From: Ianthella basta
Taxonomy: Eukaryota > Porifera > Demospongiae > Verongiida > Ianthellidae
Assembly: GCA_964019415.1 (NCBI GenBank)
Contig: OZ025889.1
Span: forward strand, 4,780,870-4,844,869
Direction: 5' to 3'
DNA length: 64,000 nucleotides
Part shown: positions 27,857 through 41,000 of the stretch, one piece after another
Numbering within the stretch: position 1 is the first letter of the stretch
How the letters are laid out: every line of letters begins with the position of its first letter
Notes under the pieces: generated by a model
What the model was told of the DNA's origin: nothing
The model's input: only the letters and a program-made list of their open reading frames with translations
Databases searched by the model: none
Program-made: the position numbers and the translations under genes

Positions 27857-28035
27857 CTCCTTGTAGGAGTGGGTGCTGTACTAGTGCATATGTGGGCTAC
27901 TATTAAGAGCCCCTCTGTGTGCCAGCACATCCAACAGTCATTGCCAGACTTGGGAATGGAAGCAGACATGAGCTCACTGGGAGATGACTTTGCCTCTCTA
28001 ACAGGAGAAGACTTAATGGATTTTCACACCATTTC
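27857..28035 (+). pseudogene. second decayed copy of the last INTS4 exon
   Basis: Shares with 7716-7905 the TATATGCAGCTCC acceptor context and the changed end (TTAAACATGCAGTGAGCAGG). Much of it remains open, with CQHIQQSLPDLGMEADMSS readable, but the INTS4 C-terminus is lost. Position and sequence show it is the gene 2 counterpart of the fragment upstream of gene 1. Confidence 0.8.
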
Positions 28036-28108
28036 TGTTAAACATGCAGTGAGCAGGATGTAGGGGAATTTTGTGTTATAATTATATATTTGTCTGGATG
28101 CTTAAAAT

Positions 28109-28353
28109 AGTGTTGACCATATAAGGTGCTGGCCTAGAGTAGGCATGACAACATGTCTAGCCATATAATCCATTACACAAAATGATGTCTCAGCAAAATC
28201 AGCACTATTGACATTACTGGAATGTGCCAGCTACATCCTCTTTAGTACTGTATTTAATAGCTTGATGTGAGATGTGTACACACATGCAAATTGGTGTTTC
28301 CCGCAACTACAGAGGGAAGCACAGATTTTGCAATTCATTCCGCTAGAGGAAGA
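28109..28353 (+). promoter_or_regulatory. conserved upstream block of gene 2
   Basis: Aligns by eye with the blocks before genes 1 and 3 (GTTGACCATATAAGG, ACTGGAATGTGCCAGCT, GAGGGAAGC). It includes ATGCAAAT at 28284-28291. Likely promoter and 5' UTR. Confidence 0.5.
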
Positions 28354-31069
28354 ATGATGTCCCCTTTGGCCACAGTCCTTGTCCTGCTGGGTTTGTTTGC
28401 AGATGCCAGTGTGGCTCAGGTGGACGTGTGCTCTGCTACCATCAGCAACTTCTATGTCACCTCACGAGAGAGAATCTTTAACCAGACCACACGGCTCCTT
28501 CTCTCTGCCTTTTCAGACAACCCACTTGGCAGTGAGGCTGACCTGTACCAACAGCTACTGATGGATCTCGGTCTGCTTGACACACCAGACAGAGCGCAAA
28601 CCTTTGGCAGGGCATTCAGCCAAATTATTGCAGCAAATACTCAAGCGTGTACAGAGGTTCAAGGACTAACCATCACCAGTGCAAACACCACCCAAGTGAT
28701 TGCTGAATTGCAAAATGCCCTTGATTCAGGCCGCGATTTGAATTCAGTCAGGGACATTTTTGGTAGAGCGCTGTGCCTGGAAAGCCTAGTGCAGACTGAG
28801 AATGTGAGCTTTGTAACAGGGCTATCTGGAGAAGACCGAGGGAAGATATTTGGACTTGCACAGCGTCCCTACTCCCTTGGGTTTGTAGTAGATGACACTG
28901 GAAGCATGTCTGAAGAGATAGCAAGAGTAAGACAGATTATCACTGAGTTTGTCAATGATGATGTCGGAGCACCGACACACTATATCCTCACCACATTCAA
29001 TGATCCATGTGAGTCACTAGGTAACAATATATATTCTTATTTGCCGTTGCTAGGTGGTTGCTATGTTTATTGAGTGACTATAAAAGTGCTACTTGCAGTG
29101 AGAGGTGACAATCTGTTATCAGACAGCGATAATATCCTATTGGAGAGCAAGAATATCTAATCGGGTTCACAAAAATATCTAATCGGGTTCAGTGTGATTC
29201 AATCAATAGCAACAACACTTCACATGCAAGTGCTTGCATTCAGATCAAAACACAAGAACAGTTCAATGAAGCATACAGTAAATCTACACTACCCAACCAT
29301 ATTAATGGTTTTGAATATCTATGGTGCCACTGTAGTTTCAGTCATGGAAAAGGGTGCAAAAAGCTTAAGCTTCATCATATTGGAAGCACTGAGCAAACTG
29401 ATTACTGCCGTACCGTACTACAGCTGTCGAAATTTGTGCGTCGATGGTGGCCGATTCTTCCGCACGAGAGGACCGGGTCGGAAAGACTTCTCAAGTACGT
29501 AGCTAGCTAGCTAGCTACCGAACGAACATAGAGACTCAGATGACGGTCAGTTTCGACGCAGCTGATCACCGATCCATCGTGCTGTCCCACCGCCCATCGG
29601 GCGGACCTTCCGCCGACCCACGATTCACCAGCCAAGTCTTGTTGGCGCCTTCGATCGCGTTGCAGGAGCGGATCAAGACGTCTCCTCAGTAGAGGAAGAG
29701 GTTTCCGGAGGTGTAGCGTACGGACGTTTCTGCCTGACTCGCTTGGCTCCTCGCTAGCTAGCTATCGTAAAGAATGAAAATGCATTGGATTCGCCCGCGC
29801 TCCCCTAATGCTTTCCTTATTTGGCAACATTCGCCCACGCTTCCCTTTGTTCGGCAAATAAATCACTTGTAACACTTCCTTTTCGGGATGTCGCTGATTT
29901 ATAAGCACTCCACAAGCATTGTGTATATACTGCTATCAAACTGTATGCATACGTATTGATGCTATGGGCAATGGTTCATGATGCAGTATATACTGTATTA
30001 TAGTTGGGTTCAGTGTATCTAATTATTCATGCACAAAATCACTAGCTCTTCCATTGTTGCCTTACAGCTGTTGGGACGGCAGTGAGGTACGATGCCCAGA
30101 ACACTGCAGACAGACAGCAGCTCCTTACTGCTGTGAATGCATTGCGTGCTAATGGTGGAGGAGACTGCCCTGAGCTGGGGATGACAGGGATCATCAATGC
30201 TCTGGATCTCTCCTTCCCTGAAGGCCAACTCATTGTACTCACTGATGCATCAGCGAAAGACTCAACTCGCACAGATGAATCAATCATGGCAGCCTTCCAG
30301 CTAGGAGTGAGAGTACACTTTGCTTTCAGCCACACATCTGGTTGTGCTTCAGGTTACCCCTTCTATGACAGAGTTGCAAGTGAAACAGGTGGCCTTAGTG
30401 TTTACAGTCTCAATGATCTTAGCACTCTCTCCAATACCATCCAGAATGCAAGGGTTAATTTTCAAGAGGCAGATGACCCTACGGGTGCTGACACAACATC
30501 AACAGGTGACTGCAGGGCAATACACGTGTCAATGCTCACAGAGAACCTCTACATTGCCATCAACCCTGGGGCAGGGACTGCAGAAGTGTCCCTCCAAATG
30601 CCAGATGGAACCAACGTCTTTGGAAGAATGAGCATCAGTTCTCTCCTAATTCGAAACTTCAACTCCCCCGCTACAGGAGAATGGCTGGTATGCATCTTTA
30701 GTGGATCAGTGGAAGTCAGGCAGTCTCAGGATGTTCGATTTGACATCACCGCTGAGTTTCTCGTACAGGACGACAACACTGGACTGTACTTCTCTAGCAG
30801 CATGCCACCCTTCACTCGCTCTGAAGTCATCGCTCTTCTCTTCACTATGAGGCTTGACGATCTGTCTACTTCTCTCACTCATACACTAAAGATTGTAGAT
30901 GTGAGCGGAAGAGATCTCAGCAATGTACCACTGCTCCAGTGTGACCGCTTCCTGGAGGGACGTTTCACTCTCCCTACTGTCCAGTACAGAATGTTTTTCT
31001 CAGGATTTGACTCTAGTAACAACTCAGTAGTTGTTGACTTGGGGATTTTTCCAGCAGGGCCCCAACCAG
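28354..31069 (+). CDS. Gene 2 exons 1-2: signal peptide and VWA region
   Basis: Same layout as gene 1, with MIDAS-like VVDDTGSMSEEI and GGDCPELGMTGI. Exon 2 is one codon shorter (SGCASGYPF against TGCGVSGYPF). LTDASAKDSTRTDESI replaces the Tyr-Asn of genes 1 and 3 in the loop after the DASAKD motif. The intron between them carries an ~880-bp insertion that gene 1 lacks. Confidence 0.85.
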
Positions 31070-31957
31070 GTTAGTTAGTCATCATCATCTTTTTCTACTT
31101 TGAATATGCACATGTACACACGTGTGCATGCACACACACACGCACCCCCCCACCCCCCCCCCCCACACACACACACACACGCACGCACGCACACACACGC
31201 ACACACACACACACACAAACATTTCAACACTGTGCAGGCGTCTGTCCTGTGAATATCAACAAATACATTTGCCTTAATTGTCACCTATATACATGTGTAA
31301 GAACCATTGATTATTTTTCTTCATTGTGCAGTGACATGTTCTCCTTCGTGTGAGAATGGTGGAACATGCAGTGAGAGCAACACATGTCTCTGTCCACCTG
31401 GTTATATTGGCAGTGCATGCAGTGAACGAGGTTAGTTAGTACTATAGTCTACACCTACAAAGAATATGATGGAAGGGATCTGCTGAGCAAGAACCTCTTG
31501 CAGAGTTGCAATCTTCAGCTTCCTTGTAATTATTACATGTAGCTATATGCGAACCTCCATGTGAAAATTCTGGAACATGTGTCAATGTTGCAATCTTCAG
31601 TTTCCTTGTTCCCTGACAGCAAACAGCCCCACTGAACGAATAACAAACTGATCCTACTGTATGTGTGTCGATGTTGTTTGTATTATGTATGTGTTGTGGG
31701 TGCCTGGAAGAGTAGCCTTCTGGCTAAAGGTTCCCCACATTAAATAAGATCAATTATTATTATTATTGTTGTTCTTATTACATGTAGCTATATGCGAACC
31801 TCCGTGTGAAAATTCTGGAACATGTGTCAACCACAACGAATGTACATGCACATTTGGCTACACTGGCTCAACATGTAATATGACTGGTGAGCACTGACAC
31901 TCGCATGTACACACACGTACATACACACAACACACACACATACAGAGGGAGCGAAAG

Positions 31958-32013
<56 letters not shown>

Positions 32014-35000
32014 ACATGTTGCTATTCCCATCTATCCTTCTTGTGTCTTAGCTTTCATGGATTGCATTGCAGCAACAGATACCGCTAAGTGTCAGAATAA
32101 TGCTACTTGCAGGATAAACCTCCTCACTGACTCTCTCAACTGTGTGTGCCCTACAGCGTATATCGGAGATACATGTGAACAAAGTATGTTAAAGCAGCTG
32201 ATTTAATTCTGATTCAGTCATTTAGCTCATTATCATGTTCTGATTCATATGCACTTAGTCTTATGTACTGTAGAAATAGCATGCATTTCCCAAGGTCTGC
32301 TGAGAATGTGTGTGGGAGCTCGAGCTCCCCCATCACTCCAACTGCCGTCTCCCAAAATCCCTGGCCAACACCTACAAATTAATGGCAACAAAGAGATTAT
32401 TATTCCTCAAATTGCATTATACAAATCAATCTCAGCGGGACATAAAGCCCAAATTTTTTCTGTATAGGGGCATGATCCTAGAACCCCTCTCCAGAGGTGT
32501 GCTTTTGGGGAATGCTAATTCCCTCCAAATATACATTCTAGATAGAATCGGTTTCTTATAATTATTATAAGCTTGTACTGTAAGATATATGCATGCTCTC
32601 AAGTGCCATGTAGTCAAGCATGTTTATGCCCACTGCAGGGGTGTGTTCAGCAGTCAGTGCCAGTCCACTGTTTGGGTCTTTTGAAGGTGGTGCAACCATC
32701 TCTGTTGAGGTCTCCGCCACCTGCAACCTCACTGCAATTGAGCTAATCTCACCATTGTGTAGCTTTGGCAGCAAAACTGTGTCTGCTGCCGTGGTGGACT
32801 CTATGCATGTGGAATGTGTGATGCCACCTTTGATGATGACTGGAGATGTGCCTTTTGAGTTTCAGGCAGAGACAGTTGATTACGGAAAGTTGGAGTACAA
32901 GGATATCTTCACTGCTTGTGAGTTGTATGGATCATGCTCATGGCATTTGTAATTGTGAGTACAGGATTATATATAGATAGAGAGTTATGGGTGACTGGAA
33001 TGTTATTTCAACTGGGAAAGCCTTACCAAGAATATTTTCTGAGGTAGTTAAAATGAATAAGGTACAGAGTACCTGCTCTGAATACCAGATCGACTATTGA
33101 GGTTGTGCACAAGTGATAATGGGATCATGTGTGGTAGTCAATTTCTCATTCATTTTCAAGTGTCCTGCTGTCACTTTCTTTGCTCACACAGTGCAATGCC
33201 AGGTTGCTGTCAGTGCACCAAAGCCCTTTGCAGGATATGTTGTTGGTGGCACTACTGTATCATTGGCAGTATCTGATCCTTGCTCCCTGGCTTCTGATGA
33301 CATTTTGAGCTGTGCTTTTGGGCAAGTTGTGGTTCCTGCTACACAGAAAGATGTAAATTCTGCTACTTGTGTGGTGCCTTCACTGAATGCTTCAGGAACT
33401 GTTGATTTTGAATTCAGATCTGTATCAAAGACTAAAGGAAATTATACAATCAGAAAACATTTTGAAGCATGTAAGTCTAATTTCTAAGATTCTATAAAGC
33501 AAACACCCAGTGACCAATTATAAATAGCTACTCTTGAAATGAGTTAGTGGCTCTTGTATCCTGCAAATGTTCATAACTATTTCCCTTTATGCATTTGTAG
33601 TGGCCTGCGAAGTGGTGAGTGTGTGGCCTACTAGTGGACACATGGCTGGTGGCAGCACTATCACTGTCACTATCTCAGATCCTTGCACTTTACAACCAAC
33701 TGATGTCTTACAATGCACTTTCAATGGCATTCCAGTGCAAGCCTCTTATGAAAGTGCCAGTACTGCTAAATGTGTGATGCCTCTGGTAGACAGCACGGGT
33801 ACCATTCCATTTATGTTCACTGCGAACACTGGAGGGAACAGGGATGTTACAGCATCCATGGACTTTGAGTCCTGTAAGAGAATTACATAGAGTATTAACC
33901 AGTGACCCTAACACCATATACATAAATCTTGCAACTTAGCAATGCAACTCTAAAACTAATTGTTTCTTTCTCTCCCATTCACTGCTGCAGTACCTTGCAG
34001 GTTGTCATCCACTCCATTCATATCACCAACCTTTGGCAACATGCTAGGAGGCACTGCAGTCACCATCACCATTGCCAGCAACTGCTCGGAGGCAATAAGT
34101 GGCACCCCAATGTGTGTCTTTGATGGAAATCGGATAGTATCAGCTGTTGATGACTCTGGCTTATCACAAAGAGACCAGAATTATTACTTTTGTTCTGTAC
34201 CAATGTTTAAACGAACAGGACGGATCGTATTTGAATTCAGGGCCCAAGTTAAAGTTGCTGGAACACTGTCTTTGTTCGATAACTTCTACCTATGTGAGTG
34301 CCCTTACAGTGCTTCCACTGCACTACACTGCACACATGTTAGACAAGGCATTGCTACCAGTTGTCGATTACATGTAGTCAGGCCTGTTACATGAGTTAAG
34401 TACAATTTGTATACGCACACTTTCTGTGTTAATATGCATGAGTATATACTGTAGGTATAACCACATTTTGTATGTTTTTCACAATACATGTACACTTATT
34501 TACATCCTATTGCAGTGCCTCCATATCAGTCCCATGATGTGAGTGTCATGTTTAATGACTCTCTACTCATCGACAGTGAGATTAACTTGGTTTGGAGTAA
34601 TGTCTTCTCCAGATCAATAGAATCTTTTGGTGAAATAAGTGCTCTAAAATTTCAGTCGAATGTTCTACTCCATGTTCTACCTGTAAAAGGAAATGACAAA
34701 TTGGCTAAACATACCATTCTTAAGGATATTGATACTACAAGGAGCAGTGGTCCATTAATATCATATGAACGCATAATGAACACATTAAGGACAGGTATTC
34801 AACTACTTCCAGCTGGAATCTTTCAGGTGGTTACTACAGTGACTGGAGTATCAACCACTGACAGCTTCAGCTTTAGTAGGTGGTCTGGTGTGTACCTTAT
34901 AGCATCGCAGCCACTCTCAAATGATATTCGGATGGAACTAAGCTACATGTGCAATGTCCCAGATCAGCTTGACACTACTGGGTTGCCAGCTTGCCCTACC

Positions 35001-38000
35001 ACAGAGTTTCAAGCTCTGCTTTTCAATAGTGGTTTTGATGAAGAAGTGGTGGCCTCTGCTGAGGAAGAAATGTACATGGAGCAATATTACAGCTACCTGC
35101 ATCCAAAGAGCAGTGTCTGCTTTGTGCAACGTCAGCCTCAAGGCCCAAAGTGAGAGGAGTCTTGCTGAATTACAGGTCTAGGATATCTGTACTTCTTCAT
35201 TAATTTTACCGATATGGATTTGTACATAAGATAGACAGGTCGGTTGTAACTGTATATAGGCAAGGAAGGGACCACCAGGTTTGATACTGGCTGGTGCCAA
35301 TTTTCTCTTCCCTGCCTATCTTTCTTTCGAGTCGTAACATCCATTAAAATTGCTGCAATACTAAATCAATTATACTGTGCAAGTTGCATTGCATTCTGTC
35401 ATGTATCTTCACTCAATTTGTTTCTGTTTTCAACTTTGCATTTTTTTGACGAGAGTTACTTACGTATGTTTTAGTAAATATTGCTCAGTGTACTATTGTA
35501 TATGCATCTCATATGTAGCCTTCTGACTCAACAATGTTGCTATGACAACAATGGAATGCTGCTGGCTGACCCTGGAGAAGCCCGACCCAGCATTGGAACT
35601 CCTCTATACCAAACCTTCTCCACTATGGTGACATACTACAGAGAGACAGTGCTGCCATTTGTCTACTGCTGTAAGGAGGGTCTACCAGGAGAGGATAGAA
35701 TGGCACAGTGTAGTGCCTTCCAGTCCATGCTGCCTACTGACAATGGAAATGGTTATAGTCCTCCTGTACCAGGTATGGGACTGCCATGTCTGTATTATAT
35801 AAACCTTCTTTAGAATGTCATAGCAGCAAGTACTTAAGTTTGGATATCAAAACTTTCCCACTCCACAGCCTTGCTATTTGGTGATCCACACATTGTCACC
35901 TTGGATGGATCCCGCTACACTTTCAATGGGAAAGGAGAGTACACTCTTCTGGAGACAACTGATGGTAGTTTTGCATTTCAGGGCCGTCTTGAACAGGCTG
36001 TGGATGTGAATGGATCCATGATACAGGCAACTGTGTTCACCGCTATTGTGGCCAAAACAAACACTTCAGATGTGGTGCAGATGGAGGTCACTAATGGTAG
36101 TGCGATTGAAGTGCGCTTGAACAGGGAGGTAATTGATTTTTCTATATCAAGTCAGCAGTTTGCAGGAGTGGCAGCATCTCAGCAAGCCAATGGTACCTAC
36201 CTGGCAGTGTTTGAGGGAGGCTACGTTGTTGAGGTGAGAGGAGAGAATGACATTCTGTCTCTCATCAAGGTGACCCTTCCTGAGGAGGCAAGGGGAAGGA
36301 CACGTGGCCTCTTAGGCAACTTCAATGGTAATGCTTCAGATGACTTCATTCCCAGAAATGCATCAGAACCACTTTCTGTCAATTCCACAATGGAGGAGGT
36401 CCACAATTTATTTGGAGTTACATGTGAGTTTTCTTGATAGATGCATGACAGGAAGACAAGGAGCATCGATCATTTCTGTCAAGCTGAAACTCAGTTGCAC
36501 TAGCAGATGCTGCTAATTCTGCATTTTTGCTCCTTAGCAATGCATCAAGATATCTGTTGCAATGCATTTCCTGTTCTATTTGCACAGGGACTCTCACATC
36601 TGATGAGGACAGCTTGTTCTATTACAGGGGTAATATGAGCTGGATGGATTTCTATGACCCAGACTTCAGTCCTGCCTTTGCTCCAAACTTCACTGACCCT
36701 GACCTGGAGGCTGAAGCCATGACACTATGTGATGGTGACCCAGCATGTCTGTTTGATGTGGCTGCCACTGGTCGGTTGGATATAGGGCTATCATCTCTAA
36801 TTGGGCAGGAAGAAATAAACATCATTCAAACCTTAGAGACACCTAGTGAGTATTGTTATTCCTGTTTAAAGTGTGTGTGCATGTGCACGTGAGTGTTTGC
36901 AGGAATGTGTAATTGTATAATTATGATAAACGTGTGCACATTTGCATTCATAAGCTTGCTGCCTGTGGGTACATAGGCAGGTATACAGATACTTGTACAT
37001 GTGTGTCCTGTGCTTCCTCCCCCCCCCTTTCAGTACTGTGTGATCCTGTGTGCACAAATGGAGCTTGTGTTGCTAACAACACCTGTCTGTGTACTACTGC
37101 ATTCAGTGGGCCCACATGCAGCATTCAAGGTTTCCACAATAATGCATTTTATCAAGCATTAATATCAATACTTATCAATACTCATAATTATAATCAATAC
37201 CACTTCATTTACATGACAATCTTAGTTTACTTAGTTTCTATGCAACCTGTGCATGGTAAACCTACATAGTATGTACTGTGCAAGATTACACATGACCTGC
37301 ATTATGCAAAAGGCACCCACAGTATATATGCATTGCTTTGTATGTTGGTTCTTACCTTCTGTCTCCTATATGTAGTGTTTTCTTCATGTGACCGAAATGT
37401 ATGTGAAAATGGAGGAAACTGTACCCAACATGTCTTTGAGTACTTCTGTGAATGTCCTTCTTCCTACACTGGGACATTCTGTGAGATTGGTGAGGGAGCA
37501 CATGCCATTACATAATGTTGCACATGAAGGCACATACACTGCACAAAGACAGCCGATCTATACTAGCTATTACAGGCCTCTATAGCTACAATTCTCACAC
37601 CATAACAAGCACCAAAACACTGCTATGTGAATCCCATTGGGAAGCCTCCACCAAACTCTCCAGTTACCCCCTAAATATTTACCAATTGCAGTAATATTAT
37701 CAGAAATGCGATTTACTATTCATAGTGAAGTAGAATCAATCTTACAGTTACTGTATATGGAAGGCCTGGAATCAAAGATATTCCGGACTCTATATTTTCA
37801 TTGTATAGCTTCAAATTCACCATAGTACATACAACAGTGTAATATACGTATACAGTACAAGTTGCGTATCACAACTACCATGCTACGTACGTACACTGCA
37901 TGACAACTGCAACCTACATACCACACATTACAGTCATAAGCACCACTGATTTGAACAAGGCATCATTGCCATCCAAATATTTTGTCCTGTCCTTCTGCTT

Positions 38001-41000
38001 AGGACCTCCCAATACACCTGATGGTCTGTCAATTCACATCAAACCAGATGACACAACACCGGTGACAGCTGACATCTCCTGGATGGCATTGATGGAAAAT
38101 GCTACTGGGATCCCCACTGGGCGAAACAAAACTTTGACATACTTTGTGGTTGTGAGCGACACTACTTTAGCAGTGTTGTTCAGTGCTACTGTGAACCACC
38201 CGAATGATACCTTGGAGGCACCCAACCTGCCAGCATGTGACAATCTGACTTTGTCTGTAACAGCAGAGAACCTGTTCTTCAATGGAACCTCTGTCAGTGA
38301 AACTTTCATGACCGTGGAGTCAGGTTGGTAGTAGAGAGTTAGGCTGTCCATTGTCCCAATTTACAGCTTAGCTGAGAAGCTGAACTTAAATTTCTAGTTT
38401 AGTTGTATAATTTTATGAAGTTGCCATGCTTTGGCAAATGAAGAGATCTGGAATTCATATTATAATTGACAATTGACATTGATTGACATTGTGGTTCTAG
38501 GATACATCTGAGTGCTCATCAATTCTTTCCTGCTTTGCTATCATTCACCATGCAGTCCCACCAACAGTCACAGTGTCAACTGTGGAGCCCACTTCACACT
38601 ATCCTGCTGGCAGCAACATCTCCCTCCACTGCACATGGAACACTTCAGTGTACTATGTTGCATGGTACAAAAATGGTACACTGATCTATGAGGAAGACCT
38701 GGCTGCACCCTCCATCCTGATGGCACCCAAACAAAGGTTCAGTGTTATCAGTGACTTTGCAATGATGACGTCCAACCTGACCGTTAACAATGTTGAACTG
38801 GAGGACAGTGGCAACTACACCTGTGCTGTGACCTGTGTGGCCAGAGGAGTGGATTTTGGTACCATTGCTGGGAATCTTCAGGACACAGCTGTGGTGTTTG
38901 TCTATGGTGAGTGTCTCTTCTATATTAATGAAGTGGCCAACAGTGATGTGTCATGTGCCTGACCTTACCCATACATTAGAACGTCCCAATGCACCTGATG
39001 GATTGTCAGTAGTCATCAAACCAGATGACACAACACCAGTGACTGCTAATATTCCCTGGATGGCATTGATGGGTCGCTATAGAGGAATTTTCCCTGGAGG
39101 AAACCAAGATTTGAGGTATTTTGTGGTTGTGGCTGACATCAATTCAGCAGTGTTGTTCAGAGCTACAGTGGAGTACCCAGTGACCACAGTGGATGCACCA
39201 AACCTGCCTGCATGTGACAACCTGACTGTGTCAGTGACAGCAGAGAACCTGTTCTTCAATGGAACTTCTGTCAGTGAATATTTCATGACTGTGGAGCCAG
39301 GTTGGTACCTGACTGTTATAACCAATTGCAAAATGCACAAGTTAAACTTTACCGCTGAGATTGAAGTTGGGTTTAGTGGTGTAATTGACATGTTCTAGTA
39401 GGACATTCAGTGATTAACAATTAGAATAGTGTATAAAAATTCCTTTAGATTTAAAAGGTCTTAGGAATGGTCAGCAGAAAAAGCATAGAAACAAGCAACA
39501 GTAACTCTGAGTCAACACCGTGATAAGCCACATTTCTATGGAGTTCACCCTGCATTCCTAATTCCCTTGTAGCTACATGCATGCATGTGACAAACTAGCT
39601 AGCTACAAATTTGTGTCCATGCAGCTGTACAAGGAAATTAGGAATGCAGGGTGAACTCCATGGAAATGTAGTTTATCATGGTGTTGAGGTACTATTGCTT
39701 GTTTCTATGCCTTTTCTGCTGGCCATTCCTAAATCCCTTTTAATTCTAAGGGTATTTTATACATTAGTTTGCACGCTTCTTGCATATCCAAAGGACTATG
39801 TCTACATCAGATTAATACTTGCTCTGACTAAAACCCCTTCGTTAAATTAGATGAAATTTGTGCATAACATCGAGCACAGTTATGCCATTCCTGATGGAAT
39901 GGCTGCTGGGGACATTCCTAAATTGACGTCACAAGCGTGACATCTGATATATGACGTTGTGGTTATTGGGTTCTACAATTGTTCCTCAATTCTTTCCTGC
40001 TTTGCTTTCATTCACCATGCAGTCCAGCCAACAGTCACAGTGTCAATTGTGGAGTCCACTTCACACTATCCTGCTGGCAGCAACATCTCCCTTCAGTGCA
40101 CATGGAACACTTCAGTGTACTATGTTGCATGGTACAAAAATGGTACACTGATCTATGAGGAAGACCTGGCTGCACCCTCCATCCTGATGGCACCCAAACA
40201 GGGGTTCAATGTTGTCAGTGACTTTGCAATGATGACGTCCAACCTGACCATTGACAATGTTGAACTGGAGGACAGTGGCAACTACACCTGTGCTGTGACC
40301 TGTGTGGCCAGAGGAGTGGAGTTTGGTACCATTGCTGGGTATCTTCAGGACACAGCTGTGGTGTTTGTCTATGGTGAGTGTCTCTTCTACATTCACGAAG
40401 TAGCCAACAGAGATGTGTATCATGTGCTTAATCATACCCTTACATTAGAACATCCCAATGCACCCAATGGATTGTCAGTCATCATCAAACCAGATGACAC
40501 AACACCAGTGACTGCTAATATACCCTGGATGGCACTGATGGGTCGTGATGCAGGAATATCTCCAGGAGGAAACCAAGACTTGAGGTATTTTGTGGTTGTG
40601 ACTGACATCACTTCAGCAGTGTTGCTCAGAGCTACAGTGGAGTACCCAGTGACCACAGTGGATGCACCCAACCTGCCCGCATGTGACAACCTGACTGTGT
40701 CAGTGACAGCAGAGAACCTGTTCTTCAATAGAACCTCTGTCAGTGAATATTTCATGACTGTGGAGCCAGGTTGGTAGCGCATTGAGATGACTCTCATACC
40801 CCAGTTAAATTTAATGCCTAAGTAGAAAATGGGTGAAGTTGTGTAACATTGGTGTGTTTGAAGTCTAAATCAGAAATGAAGAATTTAATCTGAAGAACAG
40901 CGGTGCTTCCAATAATTGATATTAGAAAATGTATTGGAGTTATTGAATTTTCTGACTCCATATCATCTCATTCTTTCGTACTTTGCATTCATTCATCAGT

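Noticed and set aside
29194-29502. 102-codon frame inside the gene 2 intron 1 insertion
   Set aside because: No recognisable domain, and it lies across the boundary between AT-rich and CpG-rich parts; left as part of the insertion.
39611-39850. 79-codon frame in the intron of the Ig array
   Set aside because: It begins inside the right arm of the foldback element and runs into intron; no support as a gene.
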